DNA of 64,000 nt from positions 496,001 to 560,000 of the forward strand of contig NZ_CP083950.1 in assembly GCF_006439395.2 (NCBI RefSeq). Direction: 5' to 3'. The translations under genes were made by a program, and so were the position numbers. This stretch comes from Mesorhizobium sp. B4-1-4. Its GTDB lineage: Bacteria; Pseudomonadota; Alphaproteobacteria; Rhizobiales; Rhizobiaceae. The notes below the pieces were generated by a model, which was not told the origin of the DNA, searched no databases, and saw only the letters and a program-made list of their open reading frames with translations. Numbering within the stretch: position 1 is the first letter of the stretch; every line of letters begins with the position of its first letter. Below are positions 8,676-16,623 of the stretch, in pieces.

Positions 8676-9008
8676 TCAAGGACCGTGGGGACCGCACAGG
8701 CCGAGCGTCCATTCGATGGTTCCACAAAAGTCGCCGACGAATCCATGGTAGCTGCCGTAGCCATTGTAGTAGCTGTCCATCCAGCCATTGTCGCCGGTCC
8801 AATTGTCGCCTGTCCAACCGCCGCCAACCCACACGCGAGGGTTTGGATGTTGCCGTTGTACGACGTACCGATGTCCGTTGTGGCGATGAACCGCGGTATG
8901 GACAAAGTGGTACCTGACAGCCGCCGCATCGGCGATGGAGGTAAATGAAATCGCGCTCGCGGCGGCCAGCACGATAGCGCCGCTGGCGAGCATCAGACGC
9001 CGTTTCAT
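8676..9008 (-). CDS. Small secreted protein rich in Gly, Trp, His and Tyr
   Basis: Encodes 110 residues. ATG 9008 is preceded by a perfect AGGAGG at seven-base spacing, the best argument that it is real. Residues 1-28 form a clear Sec signal peptide (basic MKRR, hydrophobic core, cleavage probably after ADA). The mature part has His/Arg-rich stretches followed by a Gly/Trp/Asn-rich section with a repeated WTGDN unit. Two Cys near the C-terminus could form a disulfide. No domain is recognised. Such small periplasmic proteins are common in rhizobia and usually uncharacterised. It lies antisense to the open tail of the broken ABC gene. Confidence 0.7.
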   Translation of the reverse strand: MKRRLMLASGAIVLAAASAISFTSIADAAAVRYHFVHTAVHRHNGHRYVVQRQHPNPRVWVGGGWTGDNWTGDNGWMDSYYNGYGSYHGFVGDFCGTIEWTLGLCGPHGP

Positions 9009-9310
9009 GAAGATGCCTCCTGTTCCTACGAGACATGCACAGGAAAAACGGCCTGCCGCCCCAGACGTTCCTTCACGAAATAGGAACGCTGAATGCCTGA
9101 CGCTGAATGCCTAATGTCTTTGGACCATCCTTCTTGACGCGATCGCTGCTTTCCTCGCCCTCTGTCCGCGCTCAAGATTTTTTGACCACCGTCCGGTAAG
9201 AATTCATTGTCGCTGCTGCATTTGTCGGACCATAAAACGCGCCAAGTGATCCCGCCCCGGCTGGTTGGTCGCGGATGCCAGCCTTTCGCCAAGGCATATG
9301 AACCGCCTGC
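9009..9310. other. Divergent intergenic region
   Basis: These 302 bases separate the leftward secreted-protein gene from the rightward efflux gene and should hold both promoters. I see no gene. A 13-base unit beginning ACGCTGAATG occurs twice, at 9086-9098 and 9100-9112, as a short tandem repeat. Confidence 0.4.
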
Positions 9311-10771
9311 ATGACGGAATTGGCCAGAGCATTGGAACAGCCTCTATTTGCCACCGAGCGCGACCCGAGGCTGAGGTTGATCATCCCGATCATCGTCGCC
9401 ATCGCCTTTCTGATGGAACAGCTCGATTCCACCATCATCACCACCGCGATCCCGGCCATGGCGCAAAGTCTGGATACGACGCCGGTCCGGCTGAATCTGG
9501 CGATCACCACCTACATCCTGACGCTCGCCGTGTTCATTCCCGTCAGCGGCTGGTTCGCCGACAGGTTCGGCGCGCGCAGGGTGTTCGCCCTGGCGCTTTT
9601 CACCTTCACCCTTGGCTCCGCGCTGTGCGGCATAGCGAACAGTTTCGGCATGCTGCTGGCCATGCGCGCGCTGCAAGGACTTGGCGGCGCCATGATGACG
9701 CCGGTCGGGCGGCTGATCCTGCTGCGCAGCTCTCCACGCAGCGGCCTGATCACCGCCATGACCTACACGACCTTGCCGGCCATCATGGGGCCGATCATCG
9801 GGCCGCTGCTCGGCGGCCTGCTGACCACCTACGCGTCGTGGCGCTGGATATTCTATGTCAACCTGCCGTTTGGCTGTCTTGGCATTCTGGCGGCGCTGCG
9901 CTTCGTCGACGATTTCCACCAGGAGGCGGTGGAGCGCTTCGACTTCGCCGGATTTCTGATGGTGGGATGCGGCGTGGCGTTACTGCAGTTCGGGCTGGAG
10001 AATATCGGCCGCCCGATCATTCCCGCCTTCACGACGGTGCTGGTGTTGGCTGCGGCCGTCCTGCTGCTGCTCGCCTTCGGGCGCTATGCGCGCCGCGTCG
10101 TGGCGCCGGCTGTCGACCTGACGCTGTTTCGATTTCGCTCGTTCTGGGTCGGCACGCTGGCGGGGGGCCTGTGCCGCGTCGGTCTCAACGGCGCCCCGTT
10201 CCTCCTGCCGCTGATGCTTCAGGTCGGCTTTGGCATGAGCCCGGTCACCTCAGGTTCGCTGACATTCGTCGGCAGCTTCGGCGCGCTGCTCATGCGGCCA
10301 ATGCTGTCGCCGCTGCTGCGGCGCGTCGGCTTCAAAGTCGTGCTGATCGGCAGCGCGATCGTGGGTTCCGCTACCGTGGCGGGCTTCGCCTTGATGAGTG
10401 CCGATACGCCGCATTGGATGATCGGCTTCTATGTCTTCCTGTTCGGCGTCGTCCGGTCGGCGCAGTTCATGACCTCCAACACCCTGTCCTACGCGGATCT
10501 GCCGGCGGACAAGCTCAGCCGCGCCACCAGCCTGGGCGGCGTGCTGCAGCAGCTTAGCGTTTCGCTGGGCGTTTCGGTCGCCGCCATGCTGCTGGGCCTG
10601 ATTGCAGGGGAAAGCCACGTCCTGACGCCGGAACGGTTCCATCAGGTGTTCCTGCTGACCGCGATCATCCCGCTCATATCCATTCCCGGCTTTCTGTACC
10701 TGCGCGCCGAGGACGGCGTGCAGGTCAGTGGTCACATCGGCAGATCACGCAAATCATCCCGGCAAGGATAG
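9311..10771 (+). CDS. MFS efflux transporter, DHA2 (EmrB/QacA) family
   Basis: Proton-driven drug/metabolite exporter of the inner membrane. The 486 residues contain about 14 hydrophobic segments, as in the DHA2 group. Family motifs include LDSTIITTAIP in helix 1, GWFADRFGARRVF after helix 2 (motif A), and GPLLGGLLTTYASWRWIFYVNLPFG spanning motif C and the loop after helix 5. The acidic residue in helix 1 (LDSTI) fits proton coupling. No membrane-fusion partner (EmrA type) or TetR regulator is adjacent, so substrate and control are unknown. GTG or other alternative starts are not needed: ATG 9311 gives a normal N-terminus. Confidence 0.88.
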   Translation: MTELARALEQPLFATERDPRLRLIIPIIVAIAFLMEQLDSTIITTAIPAMAQSLDTTPVRLNLAITTYILTLAVFIPVSGWFADRFGARRVFALALFTFTLGSALCGIANSFGMLLAMRALQGLGGAMMTPVGRLILLRSSPRSGLITAMTYTTLPAIMGPIIGPLLGGLLTTYASWRWIFYVNLPFGCLGILAALRFVDDFHQEAVERFDFAGFLMVGCGVALLQFGLENIGRPIIPAFTTVLVLAAAVLLLLAFGRYARRVVAPAVDLTLFRFRSFWVGTLAGGLCRVGLNGAPFLLPLMLQVGFGMSPVTSGSLTFVGSFGALLMRPMLSPLLRRVGFKVVLIGSAIVGSATVAGFALMSADTPHWMIGFYVFLFGVVRSAQFMTSNTLSYADLPADKLSRATSLGGVLQQLSVSLGVSVAAMLLGLIAGESHVLTPERFHQVFLLTAIIPLISIPGFLYLRAEDGVQVSGHIGRSRKSSRQG

Positions 10772-10963
10772 TGGAACAATCCGTTCGCTCAAAAACCGTG
10801 CGGCGCCGCTCTCGTTGAAGCGTTCGTCACGGACGTGTCGCAACTTGCCGCCGGTTTGCCGCCTGCGATCGATCTGACACCTTTCCGGGCTGATAGGTTC
10901 TGATTGTTCAGGGCAGCCCTGCTGTCGCAGCAGGCTTTGCCGTTCTTGTATGGGGGAAACGCC

Positions 10964-12403
10964 GTGACCGCAGAGACCAGCATGCAGGCCGTGGAGCCAA
11001 TCGACCCGCAAAGCAGCTACGCCGTGCTGATCTGCGATCTGGTCGGCCTGCGCTTCGGGCCGGACGGCAAGCCTGACCCGAGCGAAGTCCGCGCCCATAT
11101 CGAAGCCAAGGGGGGCCGCTTTCACTCATCGTCGCTCGGAGACAAAGCGGAGCTTGAGCGTGGCCGTGTGCATTTCTTCTACCAGCCGGACCTCAGCACC
11201 AGGGAAGAGCTGATCGAGGCCGCGGGGGAGGGGCGCTATGACGCCGTCATCGCGGCGGCGACCTTCCTGCCAGCCGAGACCGTCTTCCCGCTGGCCGGCG
11301 TGCGCATCGGCGCTGGCACCGGCAATATGGGCTCGGGCTCCTGGGGTGGCGGCAGCGGCGAGGGCGGCACGGCGGTGCTGATGAACACGCCCGGCATCAA
11401 CAGCCGCGCCACGGCGCAGATGGCGATGAAGGCGATCCTGAAAGTCCTGCCGGATCTCCCGGTCGATATGCTGCACGACCTGGTGGCGCGCGGCGCCTTC
11501 GACACCGGCAGGGAATTGCGGGATTTCCCCACCGAAAAGCTCGAAGGCAAGACGATGGCGATCATCGGCTATGGCAATATCGGCCGCGAGGTGGCGAAGC
11601 TCGCCCGTGCCTTCGGCATGCGCGTGGTGATCCACGCACGGCCTCGGCACCGGGACTGGATAGAAGCAGAGGGATTTGTCTATGCGGCGAGCCCGGCCGA
11701 AGCGGCCGAGGGGGCCGATGTGCTCAGCGTCCATGTCGGCCTGGGCAAGCAGGACGCGCAGACCGGCCGCTACGCCAATGCCGGAATCGTCGCCGCGGAT
11801 GTCCTGTCCCGCATGAAGAATGGCGCGGTGCTGGTCAACTACGATCGCGGTGAGCTTGTTGATATCGAGGCGCTTGACGACGCCCTGTCCTCCGGCCGGC
11901 TAAGCCACGCCGCCATCGATGCCGACCTGTTCAGCGATGCCTCGACCGGCGGTCTGTCCGGTCCGATGCTGCCTTATCTCGACCTCGTCGAGAGGCATGG
12001 CGCCAAGCTCGAACTTCTGCCCCATGCCGCGGCCGACACCGACCATCCTTCGCGCGTCGCCGGCGCCAAACAGGCCGTCGACCAGCTGTTCGATGTCATC
12101 TGCCGCAAAGCGGTGACGAATGCCAAGGGCTCCGTGCCGCCGGGCTATGTCTCCCTTGGAATGACGACGCCTCCCGGCATCGGACCGGTGACGGAGTCCC
12201 ATCTTTTGAAACTGACCTCCCACGACTGCACCGAGCTGGCGGATCTCTGTGACCGGCAAAGCCGGTTGTGGAAGGCGCTGTCGGAAACGCCAACTGCCGA
12301 GCGTGGCGGGATTGTTGCCGAGCAAGGCGAAGAGCTTGTCCGGTCGATCGACCGTTTCTGCCTGTTGGCCGAGAAACTGAATCTCAGAGGCCCTTACCAA
12401 TAA
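10964..12403 (+). CDS. NAD(P)-dependent D-2-hydroxyacid dehydrogenase-like protein with long C-terminal extension
   Basis: The central half is a D-isomer-specific 2-hydroxyacid dehydrogenase: GYGNIG at residues 202-207 binds the cofactor, Arg295 in YDRGELVD and His354 in LLPHAAADT match the catalytic Arg and His. Two features are odd. The first is a Gly/Ser-rich loop at about 117-135 where relatives have a plain VGVDN-type turn. The second is a 479-residue length against the usual 310-340, with about 120 extra residues after the catalytic His. GTG 10964 is chosen because GGGGGA sits seven bases upstream; a longer frame from 10904 lacks this. It is convergent with the lyase gene. The substrate is unknown. 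Confidence 0.75.
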   Translation: MTAETSMQAVEPIDPQSSYAVLICDLVGLRFGPDGKPDPSEVRAHIEAKGGRFHSSSLGDKAELERGRVHFFYQPDLSTREELIEAAGEGRYDAVIAAATFLPAETVFPLAGVRIGAGTGNMGSGSWGGGSGEGGTAVLMNTPGINSRATAQMAMKAILKVLPDLPVDMLHDLVARGAFDTGRELRDFPTEKLEGKTMAIIGYGNIGREVAKLARAFGMRVVIHARPRHRDWIEAEGFVYAASPAEAAEGADVLSVHVGLGKQDAQTGRYANAGIVAADVLSRMKNGAVLVNYDRGELVDIEALDDALSSGRLSHAAIDADLFSDASTGGLSGPMLPYLDLVERHGAKLELLPHAAADTDHPSRVAGAKQAVDQLFDVICRKAVTNAKGSVPPGYVSLGMTTPPGIGPVTESHLLKLTSHDCTELADLCDRQSRLWKALSETPTAERGGIVAEQGEELVRSIDRFCLLAEKLNLRGPYQ

Positions 12404-12454
12404 CTCGACCTGCCGCTGCGGAGGTTTAAAGGCTTCAGGCGGAAGGACGCTGCC

Positions 12455-13951
12455 TCAGTAGCGGGGACCGGCCACCATCCGAGCAATCCGTGTCATATCG
12501 GTGCTCATCTCGCGGTCGTCATCGAGTGGACTGACAAGCGCACGTACGGCGGCGAAGGTGCGCTGCGGCCCTTCGCCCATGCTGTCGACGACGCCGCGCA
12601 ACTCCACGCCGGTGGCCGCGAAGATCAGCTCCATGGCAACGAGATAGCGCAGGCGCTCGATGATCTCGTCAGTCTTGGCCACCACTCGGGGCGCCATCGA
12701 CGACTGATCCTCGATCCCATCCGCAACGGCAAGCGGGCTGAGCGACATTGGGTTGGCGAGATGCCGGATCTCGGCTTCCAGCGCGGCCAGGGGTTTCTGC
12801 AGTTCGGCATAGCCCTGGCGGCTGCCGCCCCTGGCCGACAGGAAGCGTGGCAGTTCAGCTGTTGTCGGAGACATCAGTTTCATGCAGCGATTGGCGGTGC
12901 CGACCGCGCAATGCGCGAGCGCCTGGCCGAGCTGTTCCCAGGCAAGCGTGAATGCCGTGAGGTCGAAATTGCCGTTCGAAACCACCCGCTCGTCTTGCGG
13001 CAGGATCACGGGATTGTCGCCGGAATGGGTCAGTTCGATTTCGGTCGCCAGCCTTGCCTGTTCGAACGCATGAAGCAGGCCGCCCCAGACCTGCGGCACG
13101 CAGCGATAGCTGAGCGGGTCCTGTAGGCGCCGCGCCGCCTTGTCCTTCCACAGGCCGCTGCCCGCCAGCTCCGTGCGCAGCCGAGCGCCGATCTCGCGCT
13201 GGCCGAAGGCCGGCCGCGCGGCCAGGGCATCCTCGTCGATCGCGCTGAGGGAGGAGCGGAACGCCTCGTAGTTGAGAGCCACGGCGGCCAAGCCCCAGTC
13301 GATAAGATGGGCGACGTCTTCGAGGCACAGGCAGGCCGTTCCGGTCGACAGGCTGTTGGCGACGATGAGGGCGTGGCCGTCCTTCTCGCGCAGGTCGAGC
13401 GGCTCCAGTCCGGCCAGCGTTAGCGCCTCGGCCGATGGCATGATCCGGCCCTGGAATTCCGCTTCGCCCTCGCCGCGCAGCGCTCGCGCCATATGCCCGA
13501 GATGGGCAAGGTCGGCCGCGCCGATCGATCCCCAAGTGGGGATCACCGGATGGACGCCGGCGTTGAGCGCCGCCATAAGGCCCAAGACCACGCGTTCGGA
13601 GGTGCCGGTGCCGCCGGCGGCCATGCCCGAGATGCGTGCGGTCATCAGCGCCCGCACTGCCTCGGTCGGAAGGGCGGGGCCGATGCCCATGCTGTGGCTG
13701 AGCGGCACGCTATGCTGAAAGGCGATCAGATCGGCCTCGGCGAGCGGCGTGTCGACACAGGCGCCGAGGCCGGTGGTGACGCCATACATCGGTTTGCCGA
13801 GCTGCGTCAGGTGCTCGATCAGCGCCCGGCTCGCCCGGATGCGGCGCATCGCTGCCTCGCCGAGCATAAGCCGGGCGTTGCGCCGTGCGATCTCGGCGAC
13901 GTCGGCCACACCGAGCGGCTTGGCGTTGAGCAGTATCATCCGGGCTGTCAT
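12455..13951 (-). CDS. Aromatic amino acid lyase (HAL/PAL) family protein lacking the MIO triad
   Basis: The 498 residues align by eye with histidine ammonia-lyase: YGVTTGLG at 56-63 corresponds to the catalytic-Tyr motif, followed by NSLSTG, SGDNPVI and the helical ending AATGVELRG. Active members build the MIO electrophile from Ala-Ser-Gly within GSVGASGDLAPL. Here the segment reads GSIGAADLAHL (141-151), one residue shorter and without the Ser-Gly, so MIO formation by the known route looks impossible. It may have another chemistry or a non-catalytic role. ATG 13951 is preferred to an upstream ATG at 14047, which adds a low-complexity tail. No urocanase or other hut gene is adjacent. Confidence 0.78.
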   Translation of the reverse strand: MTARMILLNAKPLGVADVAEIARRNARLMLGEAAMRRIRASRALIEHLTQLGKPMYGVTTGLGACVDTPLAEADLIAFQHSVPLSHSMGIGPALPTEAVRALMTARISGMAAGGTGTSERVVLGLMAALNAGVHPVIPTWGSIGAADLAHLGHMARALRGEGEAEFQGRIMPSAEALTLAGLEPLDLREKDGHALIVANSLSTGTACLCLEDVAHLIDWGLAAVALNYEAFRSSLSAIDEDALAARPAFGQREIGARLRTELAGSGLWKDKAARRLQDPLSYRCVPQVWGGLLHAFEQARLATEIELTHSGDNPVILPQDERVVSNGNFDLTAFTLAWEQLGQALAHCAVGTANRCMKLMSPTTAELPRFLSARGGSRQGYAELQKPLAALEAEIRHLANPMSLSPLAVADGIEDQSSMAPRVVAKTDEIIERLRYLVAMELIFAATGVELRGVVDSMGEGPQRTFAAVRALVSPLDDDREMSTDMTRIARMVAGPRY

Positions 13952-14095
13952 GTCTCGCCTGTACCCGTGACCAGATGCCCGGACCAGCGGCGCGGCGGGC
14001 CTCACTGTTTGTGGCGGCTTGCTGGCTGGAGTGCAAGCCATTCCCATTGTGGCAGCGACGAGAAGACAGGCGGAGCGCAGGCCTGGATTTGTTAA

Positions 14096-15199
14096 CTACG
14101 CCGGCCGCTCCGCGACAGCGTCGGGCACCACAACCAGCTTGCCGACAAAGTCCTTGGCAACGAAATCGGCTTGCGCGTGGTGGAAATCGGAGAGCCGGTA
14201 GACGCCGCCGACCAGCGGCCGGATCTTGCCCGCCTCGATGTAGCGCACGATGCGGCGGAAATCCGCGCGCGTGCCCTGGCTCGAACCGTGCAATTGCAAC
14301 TGCTTGAGATACATGGTCCTGAGATCGAGCTGGACGACCGGGCCCGCAATCGCGCCGGCGGTGGTGTAGCGGCCCTCCGGCCTCAGGATGCGCAGCAAAT
14401 CGTTGAAGATGGCACCGCCAACGAGGTCAGCCACGACGTCGATCGGCTGGCCGCCGGTCGCCTCGGCCACGGCTCGCGGCAAATCGGCGACGCCACGGGT
14501 AATGACGGCCTCCGCTCCGATGTCGAGCACCGCCTGCTCCTTGCCCCTGCCGACGACGGCATAGGGGATGGCGCCGCGCGCCCGCGCCAGTTGCACGATC
14601 CCAGAGCCGACGCCGCCCGAAGCGCCAGTGACCAGAACGCGTTCGCCGGCTTTCAGCGCGGCTCGTTCCAGCATCTGCTCGCCGGTGAGGTAGGCGCAGC
14701 AGAAGGTGGCGAGTTCGACGTCGCTCAGCGTCGAGTCGACGACATGCGCATTCTCAGCCGGCACAGCCTGGTATTCGGCATAACCGCCGTCGCGGCCGTG
14801 GCCCATATAGTCGATATCGGCAAGCGAATCGTCGTCGCGGTTGTAGATGGAGAAATCGACCATCACCCGTTCGCCGATACGATCAGACGAAACGCCATCG
14901 CCGACGGCAGCGATGATGCCGACAGTGTCGGTGCCCTGGATGCGCGGGAAAACAAGCGTGTTGCCCTGTCGCCGCCAGGTCGACACCGCTGCAGCGTCTT
15001 CCTCGGTGCCATAGGCGCCCTGGCGCACCCACACATCGGTGTTGTTCATCCCGCAAGCGCTGACCCTTATAAGCACTTCCCCCGAAGCAGGGGCGGGCAC
15101 TCTCACATCGGTGCGGTAGACGAGTTTTTCCGGTCCGCCGTGGCCGGTCAGCAGCACGGCGGCCATGGTGGCGGGGAGCGTGTTGGTCCTGGCATTCAT
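14096..15199 (-). CDS. Medium-chain dehydrogenase/reductase (zinc-type alcohol dehydrogenase-like)
   Basis: The 367 residues form a GroES-like N-terminal domain with SACGMNNTD near residues 47-55 and a Rossmann domain containing TGASGGVGSG. This layout is typical of the quinone oxidoreductase/alcohol dehydrogenase superfamily, using NAD(P)H. It starts nine bases after the stop of doeD on the same strand and so probably belongs to the leftward ectoine-catabolic arm. It is not part of the known ectoine route, so its role there is open: a side aldehyde or alcohol, or simple co-transcription. The N-terminal ten residues before the domain are variable and the start could be a few codons later. Confidence 0.82.
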   Translation of the reverse strand: MNARTNTLPATMAAVLLTGHGGPEKLVYRTDVRVPAPASGEVLIRVSACGMNNTDVWVRQGAYGTEEDAAAVSTWRRQGNTLVFPRIQGTDTVGIIAAVGDGVSSDRIGERVMVDFSIYNRDDDSLADIDYMGHGRDGGYAEYQAVPAENAHVVDSTLSDVELATFCCAYLTGEQMLERAALKAGERVLVTGASGGVGSGIVQLARARGAIPYAVVGRGKEQAVLDIGAEAVITRGVADLPRAVAEATGGQPIDVVADLVGGAIFNDLLRILRPEGRYTTAGAIAGPVVQLDLRTMYLKQLQLHGSSQGTRADFRRIVRYIEAGKIRPLVGGVYRLSDFHHAQADFVAKDFVGKLVVVPDAVAERPA

Positions 15200-15208
15200 G
15201 GCTCGATC

Positions 15209-16588
15209 TCACAGATTGGCAAACACGCTCTTCACGGCATCCGCGGTCTTGGCCACGACGATATCGGCCTCCTCGCGCGTCAGGCAGAGCGGCGGCGCGA
15301 AGCCGAGGATGTCGCCCTGCGGCATGGCGCGGCCGATGACGCCGCTTGCGGCAAGGGCCGTGGCGACCTGCGGTCCGATCTTCAGCGAAGGATCGAAGAA
15401 GACGCGGTCGTCGCGGTCTTTCACGAATTCGACCGCCGCCAGCATGCCGTCGCCACGCACCTCGCCGACGTTTTTGTGGCCGCCGACGGCCTTGGCGAGT
15501 TCAGCACGGAAATAGGCGCCGGTCTCGCCGGCATTTTTCACCAGCTCCATCTCGTCGATCAGTTCGAGATTGGCCACACCGGCGGCAACGCAGATCGGAT
15601 GCGCCGAATAGGTCCAGCCATGGCCGAGCGAACCGAGCTTGTCGGAACCCTCGACCAGCACCTGCCACATCTTGTCGCCGACGATGACCCCTGACAGAGG
15701 GGCATAGGCCGAGGTCAGGCCCTTGGCGATGGTGATCAGATCCGGCCTGATGCCGTAATGGTCGGAACCGAACATGGTGCCGAGCCGGCCAAAGCCCGTC
15801 ACCACCTCGTCGGCGACCAGCAGCACATCATACTTCTTCAGCACCGCCTGGATCTTTTCCCAGTAGCCTGCGGGCGGCGGCACGATGCCGCCAGTGCCGA
15901 GGATCGGCTCGCCGATGAAAGCAGCCACCGTCTCCGGACCTTCAGCTAGGATCATCTCCTCGAGCTTGTCGGCGCAATATTGCGAAAACTGCTCCTCGCT
16001 CATCGAGCGGTCGGCGCGGCGGAAATAATAGGGCGCCTCGGTGTGAAGGATCGGCGCGCGCGGCAAATCGAAGGCGTTGTGGAACAGCTCAAGGCCGGTC
16101 AGCGATCCTGTCATCACGCCCGAGCCGTGATAGCCGCGCCAGCGCGAAATGACCTTCTTCTTCTCCGGGCGGCCGAGAACGTTGTTGTAGTACCAGATCA
16201 GCTTGATGTTGGTTTCGTTGGCGTCCGAGCCGGAGAGGCCGAAATAGACCCTCGACATGCCTTTCGGCGCGCGGTCGATGATCATCTTGGCCAGCGTGAT
16301 AGAGGCTTCGGTGCCGTGCCCGACATAGGCATGGTAATAGGCAAGCTTCTTGGCCTGGGCGGCGATGGCGTCGGCGATCTTCTGGCGGCCGTAGCCGACA
16401 TTGACGCAGTAGAGGCCGGCGAAGGCATCGATGCTCTTCCTGCCATTGTTGTCCCAGACGGTGACGCCTTCACCGCCGGCCATGATGCGGGTCGGAGACT
16501 CGCCACGCGCATGCGTGCCCATATGGGTCGAGGGATGAAAGAAGTGATCGCGGTCCCAGGCGTTGAGTTCGTTGGACTGGTCGAGCAT
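15209..16588 (-). CDS. doeD: L-2,4-diaminobutyrate transaminase of ectoine catabolism (class III PLP)
   Basis: Cytoplasmic class III aminotransferase, 459 residues. Asp260 in LVADEVVTGFGR binds the pyridine nitrogen of PLP, and Lys289 in TIAKGLTSAYAP forms the Schiff base. By sequence alone it resembles putrescine/beta-alanine:pyruvate transaminases. Context decides the call: it lies directly after a semialdehyde dehydrogenase and an AsnC regulator and opposite enuR-ehu-eut-doe, the arrangement called atf/doeD in ectoine users. It would convert L-2,4-diaminobutyrate to aspartate semialdehyde. A GABA or putrescine transaminase is the main alternative. Confidence 0.85.
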   Translation of the reverse strand: MLDQSNELNAWDRDHFFHPSTHMGTHARGESPTRIMAGGEGVTVWDNNGRKSIDAFAGLYCVNVGYGRQKIADAIAAQAKKLAYYHAYVGHGTEASITLAKMIIDRAPKGMSRVYFGLSGSDANETNIKLIWYYNNVLGRPEKKKVISRWRGYHGSGVMTGSLTGLELFHNAFDLPRAPILHTEAPYYFRRADRSMSEEQFSQYCADKLEEMILAEGPETVAAFIGEPILGTGGIVPPPAGYWEKIQAVLKKYDVLLVADEVVTGFGRLGTMFGSDHYGIRPDLITIAKGLTSAYAPLSGVIVGDKMWQVLVEGSDKLGSLGHGWTYSAHPICVAAGVANLELIDEMELVKNAGETGAYFRAELAKAVGGHKNVGEVRGDGMLAAVEFVKDRDDRVFFDPSLKIGPQVATALAASGVIGRAMPQGDILGFAPPLCLTREEADIVVAKTADAVKSVFANL

Positions 16589-16623
16589 CTTTTTGACTCC
16601 TTGAAAGAGAATTCCGGCGCGGC

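Noticed and set aside
8603..8917. Open tail of the broken ABC ATPase frame
   Set aside because: After residue 158 the sequence loses all ATPase similarity and is antisense to the small secreted-protein gene, so it is read-through, not a domain.
9265..10557. 430-codon frame overlapping the MFS gene in another phase
   Set aside because: Arg/His-rich shadow translation; the MFS frame has clear helices and motifs.
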